The translations under genes were made by a program, and so were the position numbers. The notes below the pieces were generated by a model that did no database searches, was not told where the DNA came from, and saw nothing but the letters and a program-made list of their open reading frames with translations. Of a stretch of DNA of 19,193 nucleotides, positions 1-8,092 are shown in pieces (within the stretch, counting starts at the first letter, position 1; every line of letters starts with the position of its first letter). The DNA is from Craurococcus roseus (GTDB lineage: Bacteria; Pseudomonadota; Alphaproteobacteria; Acetobacterales; Acetobacteraceae), in contig NZ_BAAAFZ010000101.1 in assembly GCF_039523795.1 (NCBI RefSeq), positions 1 to 19,193 on the forward strand, written 5' to 3'.

Positions 1-37
1 GAAAGCCGACCCAAGCGCCCCAGGGCAGGCCAGGGTT

Positions 38-298
38 TCAACAGAGCAGGTCGAGCTCAAAGGAGAGGGACAACCAAGCCATGGCCGGCAAGGACCCGAC
101 TGTGAGAATGAAGTCGGACATCAAGTAGGTACGGGCCAACCGGACAGCGCTCGAGAGGTAAGCTTCCTTGGCCGCCCTGTCGGGCAGCACGAAGACGGGC
201 GCCGGCACGGCTTCGACCACTGGCGCCTCCACCAGCCAAGTCCCGTCGGGCTGCGCCTGGCACAAGCCCTCCAGCCACCTGCGAAGCTTTTCGTTCAT
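38..298 (-). CDS. Small hypothetical protein (86 aa)
   Basis: I do not recognise this protein. It reads MNEKLRRWLEGL at the start, then a Pro/Val-rich middle (around residues 26-38) and a hydrophobic C-terminal third ending in DLLC. The codons on this strand end mostly in G or C, as in the real genes nearby, which favours true coding over a chance frame. The ATG at 298 is chosen; a GTG lies one codon upstream at 301, and neither has a clear Shine-Dalgarno sequence. The gene is transcribed away from purC, so the 299-529 region would hold divergent promoters. Composition is lower in GC than the rest of the window (35 of 60 bases in 61-120). It could be a remnant or a lineage-specific gene. Confidence 0.5.
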   Translation of the reverse strand: MNEKLRRWLEGLCQAQPDGTWLVEAPVVEAVPAPVFVLPDRAAKEAYLSSAVRLARTYLMSDFILTVGSLPAMAWLSLSFELDLLC

Positions 299-460
299 CA
301 CCCGTCGTCAGGAGCCCGCCAAGGTCGACGCCCCTGGCCGCTCGCTTCGCTATTGATCCGGGTGTTCATCGCACCGTCGCCACCACCGGGCAAGGCCGTT
401 GCTTTACCGCAAGATAAGCCCGCCATCCGGACCCGGCCCGGTGGCCCTCCCCCGCCCCCC

Positions 461-470
461 CTGCTATACC
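461..470 (+). promoter_or_regulatory. Possible extended -10 element upstream of purC
   Basis: The bases TGCTATACC (462-470) fit an extended -10 pattern, TGn followed by a TATA-like hexamer. Transcription would then start near 477 and leave a leader of about 53 bases before the purC ATG at 530. No convincing -35 hexamer sits 16-18 bases upstream, where the sequence is C-rich, so this is only a candidate. The rest of 299-529 shows no clear riboswitch or operator. Confidence 0.25.
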
Positions 471-529
471 GCGCCGCGAAACGGAGGGGCCCCCTTGGCC
501 GCCCCGACACCCCGAGGACTCCCCACCCG

Positions 530-1290
<761 letters not shown>

Positions 1291-1294
<4 letters not shown>

Positions 1295-1500
1295 CCGCGA
1301 GCCCCAACGCGATGATCGGCGGCGCGGTGGAGGCGGCCGTGGTGTTCTGCGCGGTCGTCGGCTTCTTCGCGCTGATGTCGGTGTTCGGCCTGTTCCCGCA
1401 GGAGACCGTGCCCTTGCTGCTCGCGGTGCTGGGCGCCTTCGGCTGCTACATCTACGGCCGCCACGGCAGCCGATTCGGCCGGAAGGCGCCATCCCCATGA
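1291..1500 (+). CDS. Small two-helix membrane protein in the pur operon (69 aa)
   Basis: I do not recognise a family. The protein is a short hydrophobic hairpin, with helices at about residues 11-30 (AVEAAVVFCAVVGFFALMSV) and 36-55 and a short loop (FGLFPQET) between them, then a basic tail (GRHGSRFGRKAPSP). By the positive-inside rule the tail should be cytoplasmic. It is certainly part of the operon: its ATG overlaps the purC stop by ATGA (1291-1294), and its own TGA overlaps the purS start by ATGA (1497-1500). The operon position suggests a tie to purine synthesis, but no function can be deduced and it may simply be a coupled passenger. Confidence 0.8.
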
Positions 1501-1739
1501 AGGTGCGCGTCACGGTGATGCCCAAGGCCGGCGTGCTCGACCCGCAAGGCAAGGCCATCGGCCACGCCCTCGACTCGCTCGGCTTCGGCGGCGTGGGCGA
1601 GGTGCGGGCCGGCAAGGTGATCGAGCTGGAGCTGGCGGAGACCGATCCGAACGCCGCCAAGGCCGCCGCGGAGGACATGGCGCGGCGCCTGCTCGCCAAT
1701 TCAGTGATCGAGAGCTACCGGGTGGAGATCGCCCCGTGA
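1497..1739 (+). CDS. purS: Phosphoribosylformylglycinamidine synthase subunit PurS
   Basis: PurS is the small structural subunit of the three-part FGAM synthetase (PurS-PurQ-PurL), which converts FGAR and glutamine to FGAM. It bridges PurQ and PurL and is needed for ammonia channelling. At 80 aa it has the normal size, and it begins with the typical beta strand MKVRVTVMPKAGVLDPQGKA (1-20), followed by GHALDSLGF (22-30), VIELEL (41-46) and the final strand SYRVEI. Its start lies within the stop of the preceding membrane mini-protein (ATGA), so translation is coupled. It is followed by a 26-base gap and another small membrane gene rather than directly by purQ. Confidence 0.95.
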   Translation: MKVRVTVMPKAGVLDPQGKAIGHALDSLGFGGVGEVRAGKVIELELAETDPNAAKAAAEDMARRLLANSVIESYRVEIAP

Positions 1740-1765
1740 GCGCCGTCCGGTGAGGGCCGCCTGAC

Positions 1766-2011
1766 GTGGCGAAGATGTCGCTGCTGCTCATGGCGGTGCT
1801 CACCGTGCTGGTCTTCATGGGGCTGCGCTGGCGCGAGGAGCGCATGGCGTCCGCGGCCAAACCGGCGCCGAAGGCCCCGCGCCCCGGCTGGCTGGCGACC
1901 CAGAAGCGCGCGGCGAACCGCTGGGTCACGGCGGCGGCCATCGCCGCGCTGGCGACCATCGTCCTGCTCGGCGGCATCCATTGGGTCCGTGAGCTTTCGG
2001 GAGGCTGGTGA
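1766..2011 (+). CDS. Small two-helix membrane protein between purS and purQ (81 aa)
   Basis: No family is recognised. The protein has an N-terminal transmembrane stretch (SLLLMAVLTVLVFMGL, residues 4-19), a polar basic middle rich in Ala, Pro and Lys (about 20-50), and a second helix WVTAAAIAALATIVLLGGI (53-71). The GTG at 1766 is chosen because GAGGG at 1752-1756 gives a plausible ribosome site. An ATG three codons later (1775) is the alternative. It ends at 2011, only 4 bases before the purQ ATG, and the purQ ribosome site (GGGAGG, 1999-2004) lies inside its last codons, so expression should be linked to purQ. This is a second unexplained membrane mini-gene in the pur operon. Confidence 0.75.
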   Translation: MAKMSLLLMAVLTVLVFMGLRWREERMASAAKPAPKAPRPGWLATQKRAANRWVTAAAIAALATIVLLGGIHWVRELSGGW

Positions 2012-2015
2012 CAGG

Positions 2016-2720
2016 ATGCGCGCCGCCGTCGTCGTCTTCCCCGGCATCAACCGCGAGCGCGACATGGCGCTCGCCCTCGCGCGCGCTTCGGGCGGCGGCG
2101 GCAAGCCGCTGATGCTTTGGCACGGCGAGGCAGCCTTGCCCGAGGGCCTCGACCTCGTGGTGCTGCCCGGCGGCTTCTCCTACGGCGACTACCTCCGCTG
2201 CGGCGCCATGGCGGCGCACTCGCCGATCATGCGCGCGGTCAAGGACTTCGCGGCGCGCGGCGGGCACGTGCTCGGCGTGTGCAACGGCTTCCAGATCCTG
2301 TGCGAGGCCGGGATGCTGCCCGGCGCGCTGCTCCGCAACGCCTCGCTCCGCTTCCTGTCCATGGACTGCTGGATGCGCGTGGAGCGGGCCGACACGCCCT
2401 TCACCAACCGCTTCCGGCCGGGCGACACCTTCCGCGCCACCATGGCCCACGGCGACGGCAACTACTTCGCCGACGAGGGAACGCTGGACCGGCTGGAGGG
2501 CGAGAACCTGGTAGCCCTCCGCTACGCCACCCCAGCGGGCGAGGCGACGGAGGCGGCCAACCGCAACGGCAGCGCGCGCGGCATAGCCGGCGTGCTCTCG
2601 CCCAACGGGCGCGTGCTCGGCCTCATGCCGCACCCGGAGAACCAGGTGGACCCGGCCATCGACGGAACGGACGGGCTGCCTTTGTTCGAGAGCTTGACCG
2701 GGACCTTCGCCTCGGCTTGA
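2016..2720 (+). CDS. purQ: Phosphoribosylformylglycinamidine synthase subunit PurQ (glutaminase)
   Basis: PurQ is the class I glutamine amidotransferase subunit that releases ammonia from glutamine for FGAM synthesis by PurL. The 234-aa protein shows VVVFPGINRERD at the start, the oxyanion region PGGFSYGDYLRCG (51-63), the nucleophile in GVCNGFQIL (Cys89) and the His/Glu of the triad in MPHPENQVDP (His206, Glu208). The frame is open from 1989, but the ATG at 2016 matches the family start and has GGGAGG at 1999-2004. PurQ is normally followed by, or near, purL; here a hairpin and an unrelated receptor gene follow, so the catalytic subunit must be encoded elsewhere. Confidence 0.96.
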   Translation: MRAAVVVFPGINRERDMALALARASGGGGKPLMLWHGEAALPEGLDLVVLPGGFSYGDYLRCGAMAAHSPIMRAVKDFAARGGHVLGVCNGFQILCEAGMLPGALLRNASLRFLSMDCWMRVERADTPFTNRFRPGDTFRATMAHGDGNYFADEGTLDRLEGENLVALRYATPAGEATEAANRNGSARGIAGVLSPNGRVLGLMPHPENQVDPAIDGTDGLPLFESLTGTFASA

Positions 2721-2729
2721 GGCCGGAGC

Positions 2730-2752
2730 GCCCCGGCGGTCCGCGCCGGGGC
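2730..2752 (+). terminator. Perfect GC-rich hairpin after purQ
   Basis: GCCCCGGCG (2730-2738) and CGCCGGGGC (2744-2752) are perfect 9-base complements around a 5-base loop, starting 10 bases after the purQ stop. No T-tract follows, so it is not a textbook intrinsic terminator, but position and strength suggest an end-of-operon or mRNA-stabilising hairpin. The rest of the purQ-to-2918 gap (2753-2917) shows no clear gene and no clear promoter. Confidence 0.45.
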
Positions 2753-2917
2753 CATCGCCGCAGCGCAACGGCGAGCGGGCCGGAAACCAGCGCTCCGGCC
2801 CTTGGCACACCGCTTGCGAGCCCTCCCGCCACCAGCGCGATCGGGCTTGCCGCGGCCAAGCGTTGACCAAACCGCAGGCAGGCCCGGGCGCGACGACGCA
2901 CAACGGGAGCGCACCGC

Positions 2918-3901
2918 ATGAACCGCCGCCGCCTGCTCGGCCTCTCCGCCGCCCTCCTCGCCGCGCCCGCCATCGCGGCCCGCGCCCAGTCCGGGCCGTG
3001 GCCGACGCGGCAGAGCATCCGTCTGGTCGCCACCTTCCCGCCCGGTGGCCTAGCCGACACCATCGGCCGGCTGGTCGCCCCGGCGCTGGGCTCGGCGCTC
3101 GGGCAATCAGTGGTGATCGACAACCGCGCCGGCGCCGGCGGCACCATCGGCGCGGACATCGTCGCCAAGAGCCCGCCCGACGGCTACACGCTGGTCATCA
3201 GCCACGCCTCGCCGCACGGCTTCGCGCCGGGCATCTACCCGCAGCTCCCCTACGACCCGGTGGCCGACTTCACCCACCTGGGGATGCTGGTGGACACGCC
3301 GAGCGCTTGGCTCGTCACCGCCAAGTCGCCGTTCCGGACCCTCGACGACCTGCTGGCGGCGGCGCGGCGCGGCAGCGTGCGCTACGGCTCCTCCGGCGTC
3401 GGCTCCTCCGGCCACCTGCTGGGCGAGGTGCTGGCCAAGGACGCGCGCGCGCCGCGGCTCGACCACGTGCCTTACCGTGGCAGCGCCCCGGGGTTGCAGG
3501 ACCTGATGGCGGGGGCGATCGAGAGCCTGATCGACCCGCTCACCACCAACATGGGCATGCTGCGCGACGGCACCCTGCGCGCGCTCGCCGTCACCACGGC
3601 GCGGCGGATGCCGGCGCTGCCCGAGGTGCCGAGCTTCGAGGAGCTGGGCTACCCGCGGATGACCGCCGGCGTGTGGATCGGCCTGTCCGGCCCGCGCGGC
3701 CTGCCGGCGCCGATCGCGGAGCGGATCACGGCGGAGATCCCGAAGATCCTGAGCCGCCCCGACCTGCGGCAGCGCTTCGACGAACTGGCGAGCTACCCGC
3801 CGGAGCAGCCGCTGCTCGGCGCCGAGTACGCGCGCTACATCGCCGACTTCGCCAAGCTCTGGACCGGCGTGGCGCGGGAGGCGAACATCACCGCGTCCTG
3901 A
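2918..3901 (+). CDS. Bug-family tripartite tricarboxylate transporter substrate-binding protein (1)
   Basis: This is a periplasmic solute receptor of the Bug/TctC type, which binds carboxylated or amide-bearing small molecules. The 327-aa product has an Arg-rich leader, NRRRLLGLSAALLAAPAIAARA, with likely cleavage after Ala23 (ARA|QS). The mature part shows the family pattern: VATFPPGG (37-44), IDNRAGAGGTIGAD (67-80), PPDGYTL (86-92), then a second lobe with EVPSFEELGYP. The ribosome site GGGAG (2905-2909) lies 8 bases before the ATG. No TctA or TctB membrane genes are present, so it is an orphan receptor whose ligand cannot be read from the sequence. It converges on the acetyltransferase gene at 3924. 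Confidence 0.93.
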   Translation: MNRRRLLGLSAALLAAPAIAARAQSGPWPTRQSIRLVATFPPGGLADTIGRLVAPALGSALGQSVVIDNRAGAGGTIGADIVAKSPPDGYTLVISHASPHGFAPGIYPQLPYDPVADFTHLGMLVDTPSAWLVTAKSPFRTLDDLLAAARRGSVRYGSSGVGSSGHLLGEVLAKDARAPRLDHVPYRGSAPGLQDLMAGAIESLIDPLTTNMGMLRDGTLRALAVTTARRMPALPEVPSFEELGYPRMTAGVWIGLSGPRGLPAPIAERITAEIPKILSRPDLRQRFDELASYPPEQPLLGAEYARYIADFAKLWTGVAREANITAS

Positions 3902-3922
3902 CGGCGGGCGCCGGCGCCGCCG
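3902..3922. terminator. Possible bidirectional terminator between convergent genes
   Basis: The 22 bases between the receptor stop (3899-3901) and the convergent acetyltransferase stop (3924-3926) are almost wholly a GC hairpin. CGGCGG (3902-3907) pairs with CCGCCG (3917-3922), and the stem continues, after one bulged G, around a CCGG loop that is part of the palindrome GGCGCCGGCGCC. There is no T-tract. Its place between two convergent stops supports a transcription-end role. Confidence 0.35.
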
Positions 3923-3923
3923 C

Positions 3924-4469
3924 TCACCGGACGCGGGCGTAGAGGAAGCAGTCGCGCGGCTCGTCCGCGAGGTTCGGGCAGAGGATGCGCCGCCGCAGCA
4001 GCCCTTCGCGGGCCAGCCCCGCCTTCTCCATGACCCGGGCCGAGGCCCGGTTCTCCACGTCGCACAGGGCGCTGATGCGGAACACGCCCGGTTGGGCGAG
4101 CGCCCAGTCCGCCACAGCGGCGAGCGCTTCCGGCATGAGGCCCCGCCCCCACCAGCGCCGCGCCAGCACGTAGCCGAAGCCCATCCGGTTCGCGTCGTCC
4201 CGCCGCAGGTCGAAGGCGCCGCGCACGGCGCCGTCCTCCCGGCCCGCCAGCACGTAGGTCCGCGCTTCGTCCGGCCGCTTGGCGAGGCACCGGGCGATGT
4301 AGGCGTCGGTGTCGGCCCGGCTCCGGTGCGGCCGCCAGACGAGGAAGCGCGCGACCTCCGCGTCCCGCGCGTAGCCCTCGAAGATCGGTCCGGCGTCGGC
4401 TTCCGCGATCAGCCTCAGCGCGAGGCGGGCCGTTTCGAAGCCGTCCGGGAGCGCGGCGCCACCGCTCAT
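3924..4469 (-). CDS. GNAT family N-acetyltransferase, RimJ/RimL-like
   Basis: This 181-aa protein is predicted to move an acetyl group from acetyl-CoA to an amine, possibly a protein N-terminus or a small molecule. It starts with the family pattern FETARLALRLI (11-21), then FGYVLARRWWGRGLMPEAL (98-116), where RRWWGRG is the acetyl-CoA pyrophosphate loop, and ends with NRASARVMEKAGL (140-152), typical of the RimJ/RimL (Acetyltransf_3) group. The ATG at 4469 has only a weak G-rich ribosome site upstream. It lies 51 bases downstream of the NIPSNAP-like gene on the same strand and is probably co-transcribed. The substrate is not predictable. Confidence 0.9.
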   Translation of the reverse strand: MSGGAALPDGFETARLALRLIAEADAGPIFEGYARDAEVARFLVWRPHRSRADTDAYIARCLAKRPDEARTYVLAGREDGAVRGAFDLRRDDANRMGFGYVLARRWWGRGLMPEALAAVADWALAQPGVFRISALCDVENRASARVMEKAGLAREGLLRRRILCPNLADEPRDCFLYARVR

Positions 4470-4520
4470 CCGCAGGCCCCGCCGCCGAAGCGCCGGCTGC
4501 TGCCGCGGGCCGTCAGCGCT

Positions 4521-4868
4521 TCACGCCCCGCCTTTGCCGGCGCGCGCCGGCGCGGGCGCGAAGGCCACCGGCGTCATCAGGCTGTTCTCCTGCTTGATGA
4601 GGTAGCCGGCCTCCGCGCTCTTCTCCAGGAACGCGGCCCAGCGCGGGTCGGCCTGCATGGCGGCGCGGCGCTTCGCGCGGTCGGCCGCGTCCTCGTAAAC
4701 CCAGATGTGGACGTAGACGTTCACGTCGCCGGTCTCGGTGACGAGGTAGGCGAGCGGCAGCATGCCCAGGTGCTCGGTCTGCGCCGCCCAGCCGTGCTCC
4801 TGGTAGAGCGCGAGCTGCTTGCGGATGGTGCCGGGGCGGCAGGTGTAGGTCCGGTGGTCGAGCAGCAT
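4521..4868 (-). CDS. NIPSNAP family protein (115 aa)
   Basis: The short alpha-beta protein begins MLLDHRTYTCRPGTIRKQL, followed by YQEHGWAAQTEHLG, the strand VYVHIWVYEDAADRAKRR (51-68) and DPRWAAFLEK. This is the dimeric ferredoxin-like (alpha/beta barrel) layout of bacterial NIPSNAP proteins. Such proteins are often encoded beside catabolic genes, but their biochemical role is mostly unknown. The frame is open to 4892, but a strong GGAGGAGGG (4875-4883) six bases before the ATG at 4868 fixes the start. The Ala/Pro/Gly tail (102-115) looks unstructured. It lies between two acetyltransferase genes on the same strand. Confidence 0.88.
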   Translation of the reverse strand: MLLDHRTYTCRPGTIRKQLALYQEHGWAAQTEHLGMLPLAYLVTETGDVNVYVHIWVYEDAADRAKRRAAMQADPRWAAFLEKSAEAGYLIKQENSLMTPVAFAPAPARAGKGGA

Positions 4869-4874
4869 GGCGTT

Positions 4875-4883
4875 CCCTCCTCC
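4875..4883 (-). promoter_or_regulatory. Strong ribosome binding site of the NIPSNAP gene
   Basis: On the minus strand this reads GGAGGAGGG, six bases before the ATG at 4868. It decides the start against the in-frame codon at 4892, which would place the Shine-Dalgarno sequence inside the gene. Confidence 0.7.
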
Positions 4884-4948
4884 GCGGAACATCGCCGCGC
4901 CGGGGATCGTCCGGCGAGCGGTCGCGGGGCATCGTCACCGGTCGGCGG

Positions 4949-5467
4949 TCAAGCCGTCAAAGGGCGCCAGACGCAGGCCAGCTCGACGTGGCGGTGGCCG
5001 TCCGCTTCTTCCGAGCGTTCCACGCCTTCGGCGGCGCCGAGTCCGTGGTAGAAGGCGCGGGCGCCCTCGTTCTCCCGCAGCACCCACAACCCGGCAGACG
5101 CCATCCCGCGCCCGGCCATGAAGGCGAACAGCCGCCCCATGAGCTCGCGGCCGATGCCCCGGCGCTGCGCCCGGCGCAGGACGTAGATCGCCGTGACCTC
5201 GCCCTCAGCGCCGATCGGCTCGGAGGGCGCGGGCCGGCGGCAGGCGGCGAAGGCGGAAAGCCCTGCGTCGTCCTCGGCGACGAGGAGCAGGCGGTCCGGA
5301 TCGCGGGCGTCGCACCAGCGCCGCCACATGTCGGCCCGCCGCTGCGGCGACAACCCGGCGAGGGTCGCGTCCGGCAGGAGGCCGGCATAGGTCTCCCGCC
5401 ACGCGGCGACGTGGACTTCACCGATGGCGTCGCAATCTTCGCGCGTCGCTTCCCTGATGCCGTACAT
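4949..5467 (-). CDS. GNAT family N-acetyltransferase (172 aa)
   Basis: This is a classical Acetyltransf_1 fold enzyme using acetyl-CoA. The sequence opens MYGIREATREDCDAIGEVH, followed by AAWRETYAGLLP (21-32), a pattern common in small bacterial GNATs. It then has the acetyl-CoA strand and loop VTAIYVLRRAQRRGIGRELM (91-110, with RRGIG as the pyrophosphate loop) and the terminal LWVLRENEGARAFYHGLG (127-144). The frame stays open to 5914, but GGAGG at 5475-5479, seven bases before the ATG at 5467, and the family pattern set the start. It is the first of three minus-strand genes and is divergent from the amidase gene. The acceptor is unknown. Confidence 0.9.
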   Translation of the reverse strand: MYGIREATREDCDAIGEVHVAAWRETYAGLLPDATLAGLSPQRRADMWRRWCDARDPDRLLLVAEDDAGLSAFAACRRPAPSEPIGAEGEVTAIYVLRRAQRRGIGRELMGRLFAFMAGRGMASAGLWVLRENEGARAFYHGLGAAEGVERSEEADGHRHVELACVWRPLTA

Positions 5468-5757
5468 GCGGGCGCCTCCAAGGCCACCGGCGCGGTCGCG
5501 CCCGCGCCGCAGAGTCGCAATCCTGGCGCCCGGAGAGCAGGGCGCGCCAAGCGATCTCCGCATACCTGCCAACCCGGCACCGGGCAGCAGCCACCCCGTC
5601 GCTGCACGATTCGGAGCGGGCCGGCGGCGTTCTCGCGCGGTCGCTGCGGGCCGCGTTCCTGCCCACCGGCCGGAAGCGCCGGGGCGGGGGCGCCCCCTTC
5701 TCCTTCCGCCGCCGCCGCAGCCGGGCCATCCTGCGCCCCTCCCCGTCGAGGCCCCGC
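5468..5757. other. Divergent intergenic region (290 bp)
   Basis: This gap separates the minus-strand acetyltransferase start and the plus-strand amidase start, so promoters for both directions should lie here. I see an imperfect inverted repeat around 5523-5550 (TGGCGCCC against GGGCGCGCCA) that could be an operator or chance in GC-rich DNA. No clear -35/-10 pair and no convincing gene are visible. Confidence 0.3.
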
Positions 5758-7170
5758 ATGACCGTCCCCACCGACCCCGCGCTGATGACCGCCGAGACGC
5801 TGCTCGCCCTTTACGCCCGGCGCGCGCTGTCGCCCGTCGAAGCGTTGCAGGCGGTGTTGCACCGGGTGGCGGAGATGAACCCTTGGGTGAACGCCTTCGC
5901 CGCCATGAACCCACGCGCCGTGGTGGCGGCCGGGGAGAGCGAGGCCCGGTGGACGGCCGGGCGCCCGATGGGGCCGCTCGACGGCGTGCCGGCGACGGTG
6001 AAGGACCTGCTCAACATGGCCGGCTTCCCGACCCGGCGCGGCAGCCGCACCACCTCAGCCGAGCCGGCCACGGAGGACGCGCCGGCGGTGCTGGGCCTCA
6101 AGGCCGCCGGCGCCGTCATCATCGGCAAGACCACCACCACGGAGTTCGGCTGGAAGTCGCCAGGCGACTGCCCGCTGCACGGCATCACGCGCAACCCGTG
6201 GAACCGCGAGCGCACGCCGGGCGGCTCCTCCTCCGGCGCCGGCGCGGCGGGGGCGGCGTGCTTCGGGCCGTTGCACCTAGGCACGGACGCCGGCGGCTCC
6301 ATCCGCATCCCCGCGGCCTTTTGCGGGCTGGTGGGCGTGAAGCCCTCCTACGGCCGGGTGCCGCAATGGCCGCACGGCGCCTTCTCCGGCGTGGCCTGCG
6401 CCGGGCCGATGGCGCGCACGGTGCGCGACGCGGCGCTGATGCTCTCCGCCATGGCGCAGCCGGACATCCGCGACCCGTTCTGCCTGACGGACGAGCCGCG
6501 CGACTGGCGCGCCGGCATCGAGGAGGGCGTGTCCGGGCTGCGCGTCGCCGTGGTGCGCCGCCTCGGCTTCGACCCGCCGCTGGACGCCGAAGGCGAGGCG
6601 GCGCTCGCCGGCGCGGCGCGCATGCTGGAGGAGGCGGGCGCCGTCGTGGAAGAGGCCGACCCGGGCCTGCCCGACACCCGCGCCATCTTCGCCCGCGTTT
6701 GGGGCGTGGCGCTGGCGCGCTTGGTGGCCACCGTTCCGCCCGAGCGGCGCGAGATGCTCGACGCCGGCCTCATGGACGTGGCTGAGCGCGAGGGCGGGAT
6801 GAGCGCGGTCGATTTCCTCGGCGCGGAAGCGCTCCGGATCGAGGCGGCGCACGTCATGGCCCGCTTCCACCAGCGCCACGACCTCCTGCTCACCGCCGCG
6901 ACCCCGACGGCCGCCTTCGCCGCCGACCAGCCCACCATCAGCCCGCGCGAGGCGCTGTGGCGCGACTGGGCGCCCTGGACCTCCGCCTTCAACCTGACCC
7001 GCCAGCCGGCGGTGAGCGTGCCGGTCGGGCTCGACGCGGAAGGGATGCCGCGCGCCGTGCAGGTCGCGGCGGCGCTGCACCGCGACGACGTGGCGCTGCG
7101 CGGGGCGCGGGCCATCGAGCGGGCCGCCGCCGTGCCCGACTCCCCAACGGCCTTGCCGAACGCGGCTTGA
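5758..7170 (+). CDS. Amidase signature family hydrolase
   Basis: The enzyme hydrolyses a carboxamide or related bond with the Ser-cisSer-Lys triad. The 470-aa protein has the normal length and shows PLDGVPATVKDLLN (73-86; Lys82), the Gly/Ser loop TPGGSSSG (153-160; cis-Ser near 157) and LGTDAGGSIRIPAAFCGLVGVKP (174-196; nucleophile Ser181). AAVTVPVGL-like C-terminal features (QPAVSVPVGLD) are also in place. It resembles GatA and amide/allophanate hydrolases, but no gatB or gatC is nearby, so a catabolic amidase is more likely than the tRNA amidotransferase. It leads a five-gene plus-strand set. The ribosome site is weak (CGAGG about 8 bases before the ATG). Confidence 0.94.
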   Translation: MTVPTDPALMTAETLLALYARRALSPVEALQAVLHRVAEMNPWVNAFAAMNPRAVVAAGESEARWTAGRPMGPLDGVPATVKDLLNMAGFPTRRGSRTTSAEPATEDAPAVLGLKAAGAVIIGKTTTTEFGWKSPGDCPLHGITRNPWNRERTPGGSSSGAGAAGAACFGPLHLGTDAGGSIRIPAAFCGLVGVKPSYGRVPQWPHGAFSGVACAGPMARTVRDAALMLSAMAQPDIRDPFCLTDEPRDWRAGIEEGVSGLRVAVVRRLGFDPPLDAEGEAALAGAARMLEEAGAVVEEADPGLPDTRAIFARVWGVALARLVATVPPERREMLDAGLMDVAEREGGMSAVDFLGAEALRIEAAHVMARFHQRHDLLLTAATPTAAFAADQPTISPREALWRDWAPWTSAFNLTRQPAVSVPVGLDAEGMPRAVQVAAALHRDDVALRGARAIERAAAVPDSPTALPNAA

Positions 7171-7210
7171 TCCGGCTTTCTGCCGGCCGGGAACGGAGCT
7201 GGGTGGAACG

Positions 7211-8092
7211 ATGCGGTTGGTGACCTTCAGGCGTACGGGGAGACTCGAGCAGCGCGCCGGCGCGCTGCGGGAGGACGGCGGCATCGTGGACCTCGCCGCC
7301 GCGGACCGGCTGCTGGAAGGCGGCCTCCTCGCCTTGATCGCCGCCGAGCCCGCCCTGCTGGAGCGCGCCCGCGCCGTGGCCGCGCACGCGCCGGCGGTGG
7401 AGGACGCGGTGCTCTGCGCCCCCCTGCCGCGCCCGGCCAAGAACATCTTCTGCGTCGGCAAGAACTACCACGAGCACGCCAAGGAGTTCGCCGGCTCCGG
7501 CTTCGACGCCACGGCCAAGGAGGTGGTGCCGGAAGCGCCGGTGGTGTTCAGCAAGCCGCCCACCAGCGTCATCGGCCCGGGCGAGCCGATCCCGGCCCAC
7601 CTCGACCCGACGAACTCCGTGGACTACGAGGGCGAACTGGCCGTGGTGATCGGCCGCGGCGGGCGCGGCATCCGCAAGGCGGACGCGCTGGGGCACGTGT
7701 TCGGCTACACGGTCGTCAACGACGTCACCGCGCGCACGCTCCAGCACAAGCACCGGCAGTGGATACTCGGCAAGGGCATCGACGGCTTCTGCCCGATGGG
7801 ACCGGCCATCCTCACCGCCGACGAGGTGCCGGACCCCGGCGCGCTGCGGCTCACCACGCACGTCAACGGCGAGAAGCGGCAGGACGCGCCGGTATCCGAC
7901 CTCATCTTCGACATACCCACGCTCATCGAGACCATCAGCGCCGGCATCAGCCTGGAGCCGGGCGACATCATCGCCACCGGCACCCCGGCCGGCGTGGGCA
8001 TCGGCTTCGACCCGCCGCGCTTCCTCAAGAGCGGCGACGTGGTGCGGGTCGAGGTGCCGGGCATCGGCGTGCTGGAGAACCCGGTGGCATGA
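7211..8092 (+). CDS. Fumarylacetoacetate hydrolase (FAH) family protein
   Basis: Members of this family hydrolyse, hydrate or decarboxylate beta-diketo or acylpyruvate-type acids using Mg2+ or another divalent metal. The 293-aa product has the core KNIFCVGKNYHEHAKEF (77-93; catalytic His87), the metal ligands in VDYEGELAVVIG (Glu140, Glu142) and FGYTVVNDVTAR (Asp171), and the C-terminal GDIIATGTPAGVG loop. Residues 1-70 form the smaller N-terminal domain of this subgroup. Annotated relatives include ureidoglycolate lyase, acylpyruvase and HpcE-like enzymes, and sequence alone does not separate these. The gene starts 40 bases after the amidase and its stop overlaps the Bug receptor start (ATGA, 8089-8092). 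Confidence 0.94.
   Translation: MRLVTFRRTGRLEQRAGALREDGGIVDLAAADRLLEGGLLALIAAEPALLERARAVAAHAPAVEDAVLCAPLPRPAKNIFCVGKNYHEHAKEFAGSGFDATAKEVVPEAPVVFSKPPTSVIGPGEPIPAHLDPTNSVDYEGELAVVIGRGGRGIRKADALGHVFGYTVVNDVTARTLQHKHRQWILGKGIDGFCPMGPAILTADEVPDPGALRLTTHVNGEKRQDAPVSDLIFDIPTLIETISAGISLEPGDIIATGTPAGVGIGFDPPRFLKSGDVVRVEVPGIGVLENPVA

Noticed and set aside
81..128. Short plus-strand frame with an upstream GGAGAGG
   Set aside because: It encodes only 15 residues, the spacing is too long, and it lies within the better-supported minus-strand gene.
353..529. N-terminal extension of purC
   Set aside because: The added 59 residues are Pro/Arg-rich and not seen in the family; the conserved N-terminus begins at the ATG at 530.
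5523..5550. Imperfect inverted repeat as an operator
   Set aside because: The arms differ by two bases, and such repeats are frequent by chance in DNA of this composition.
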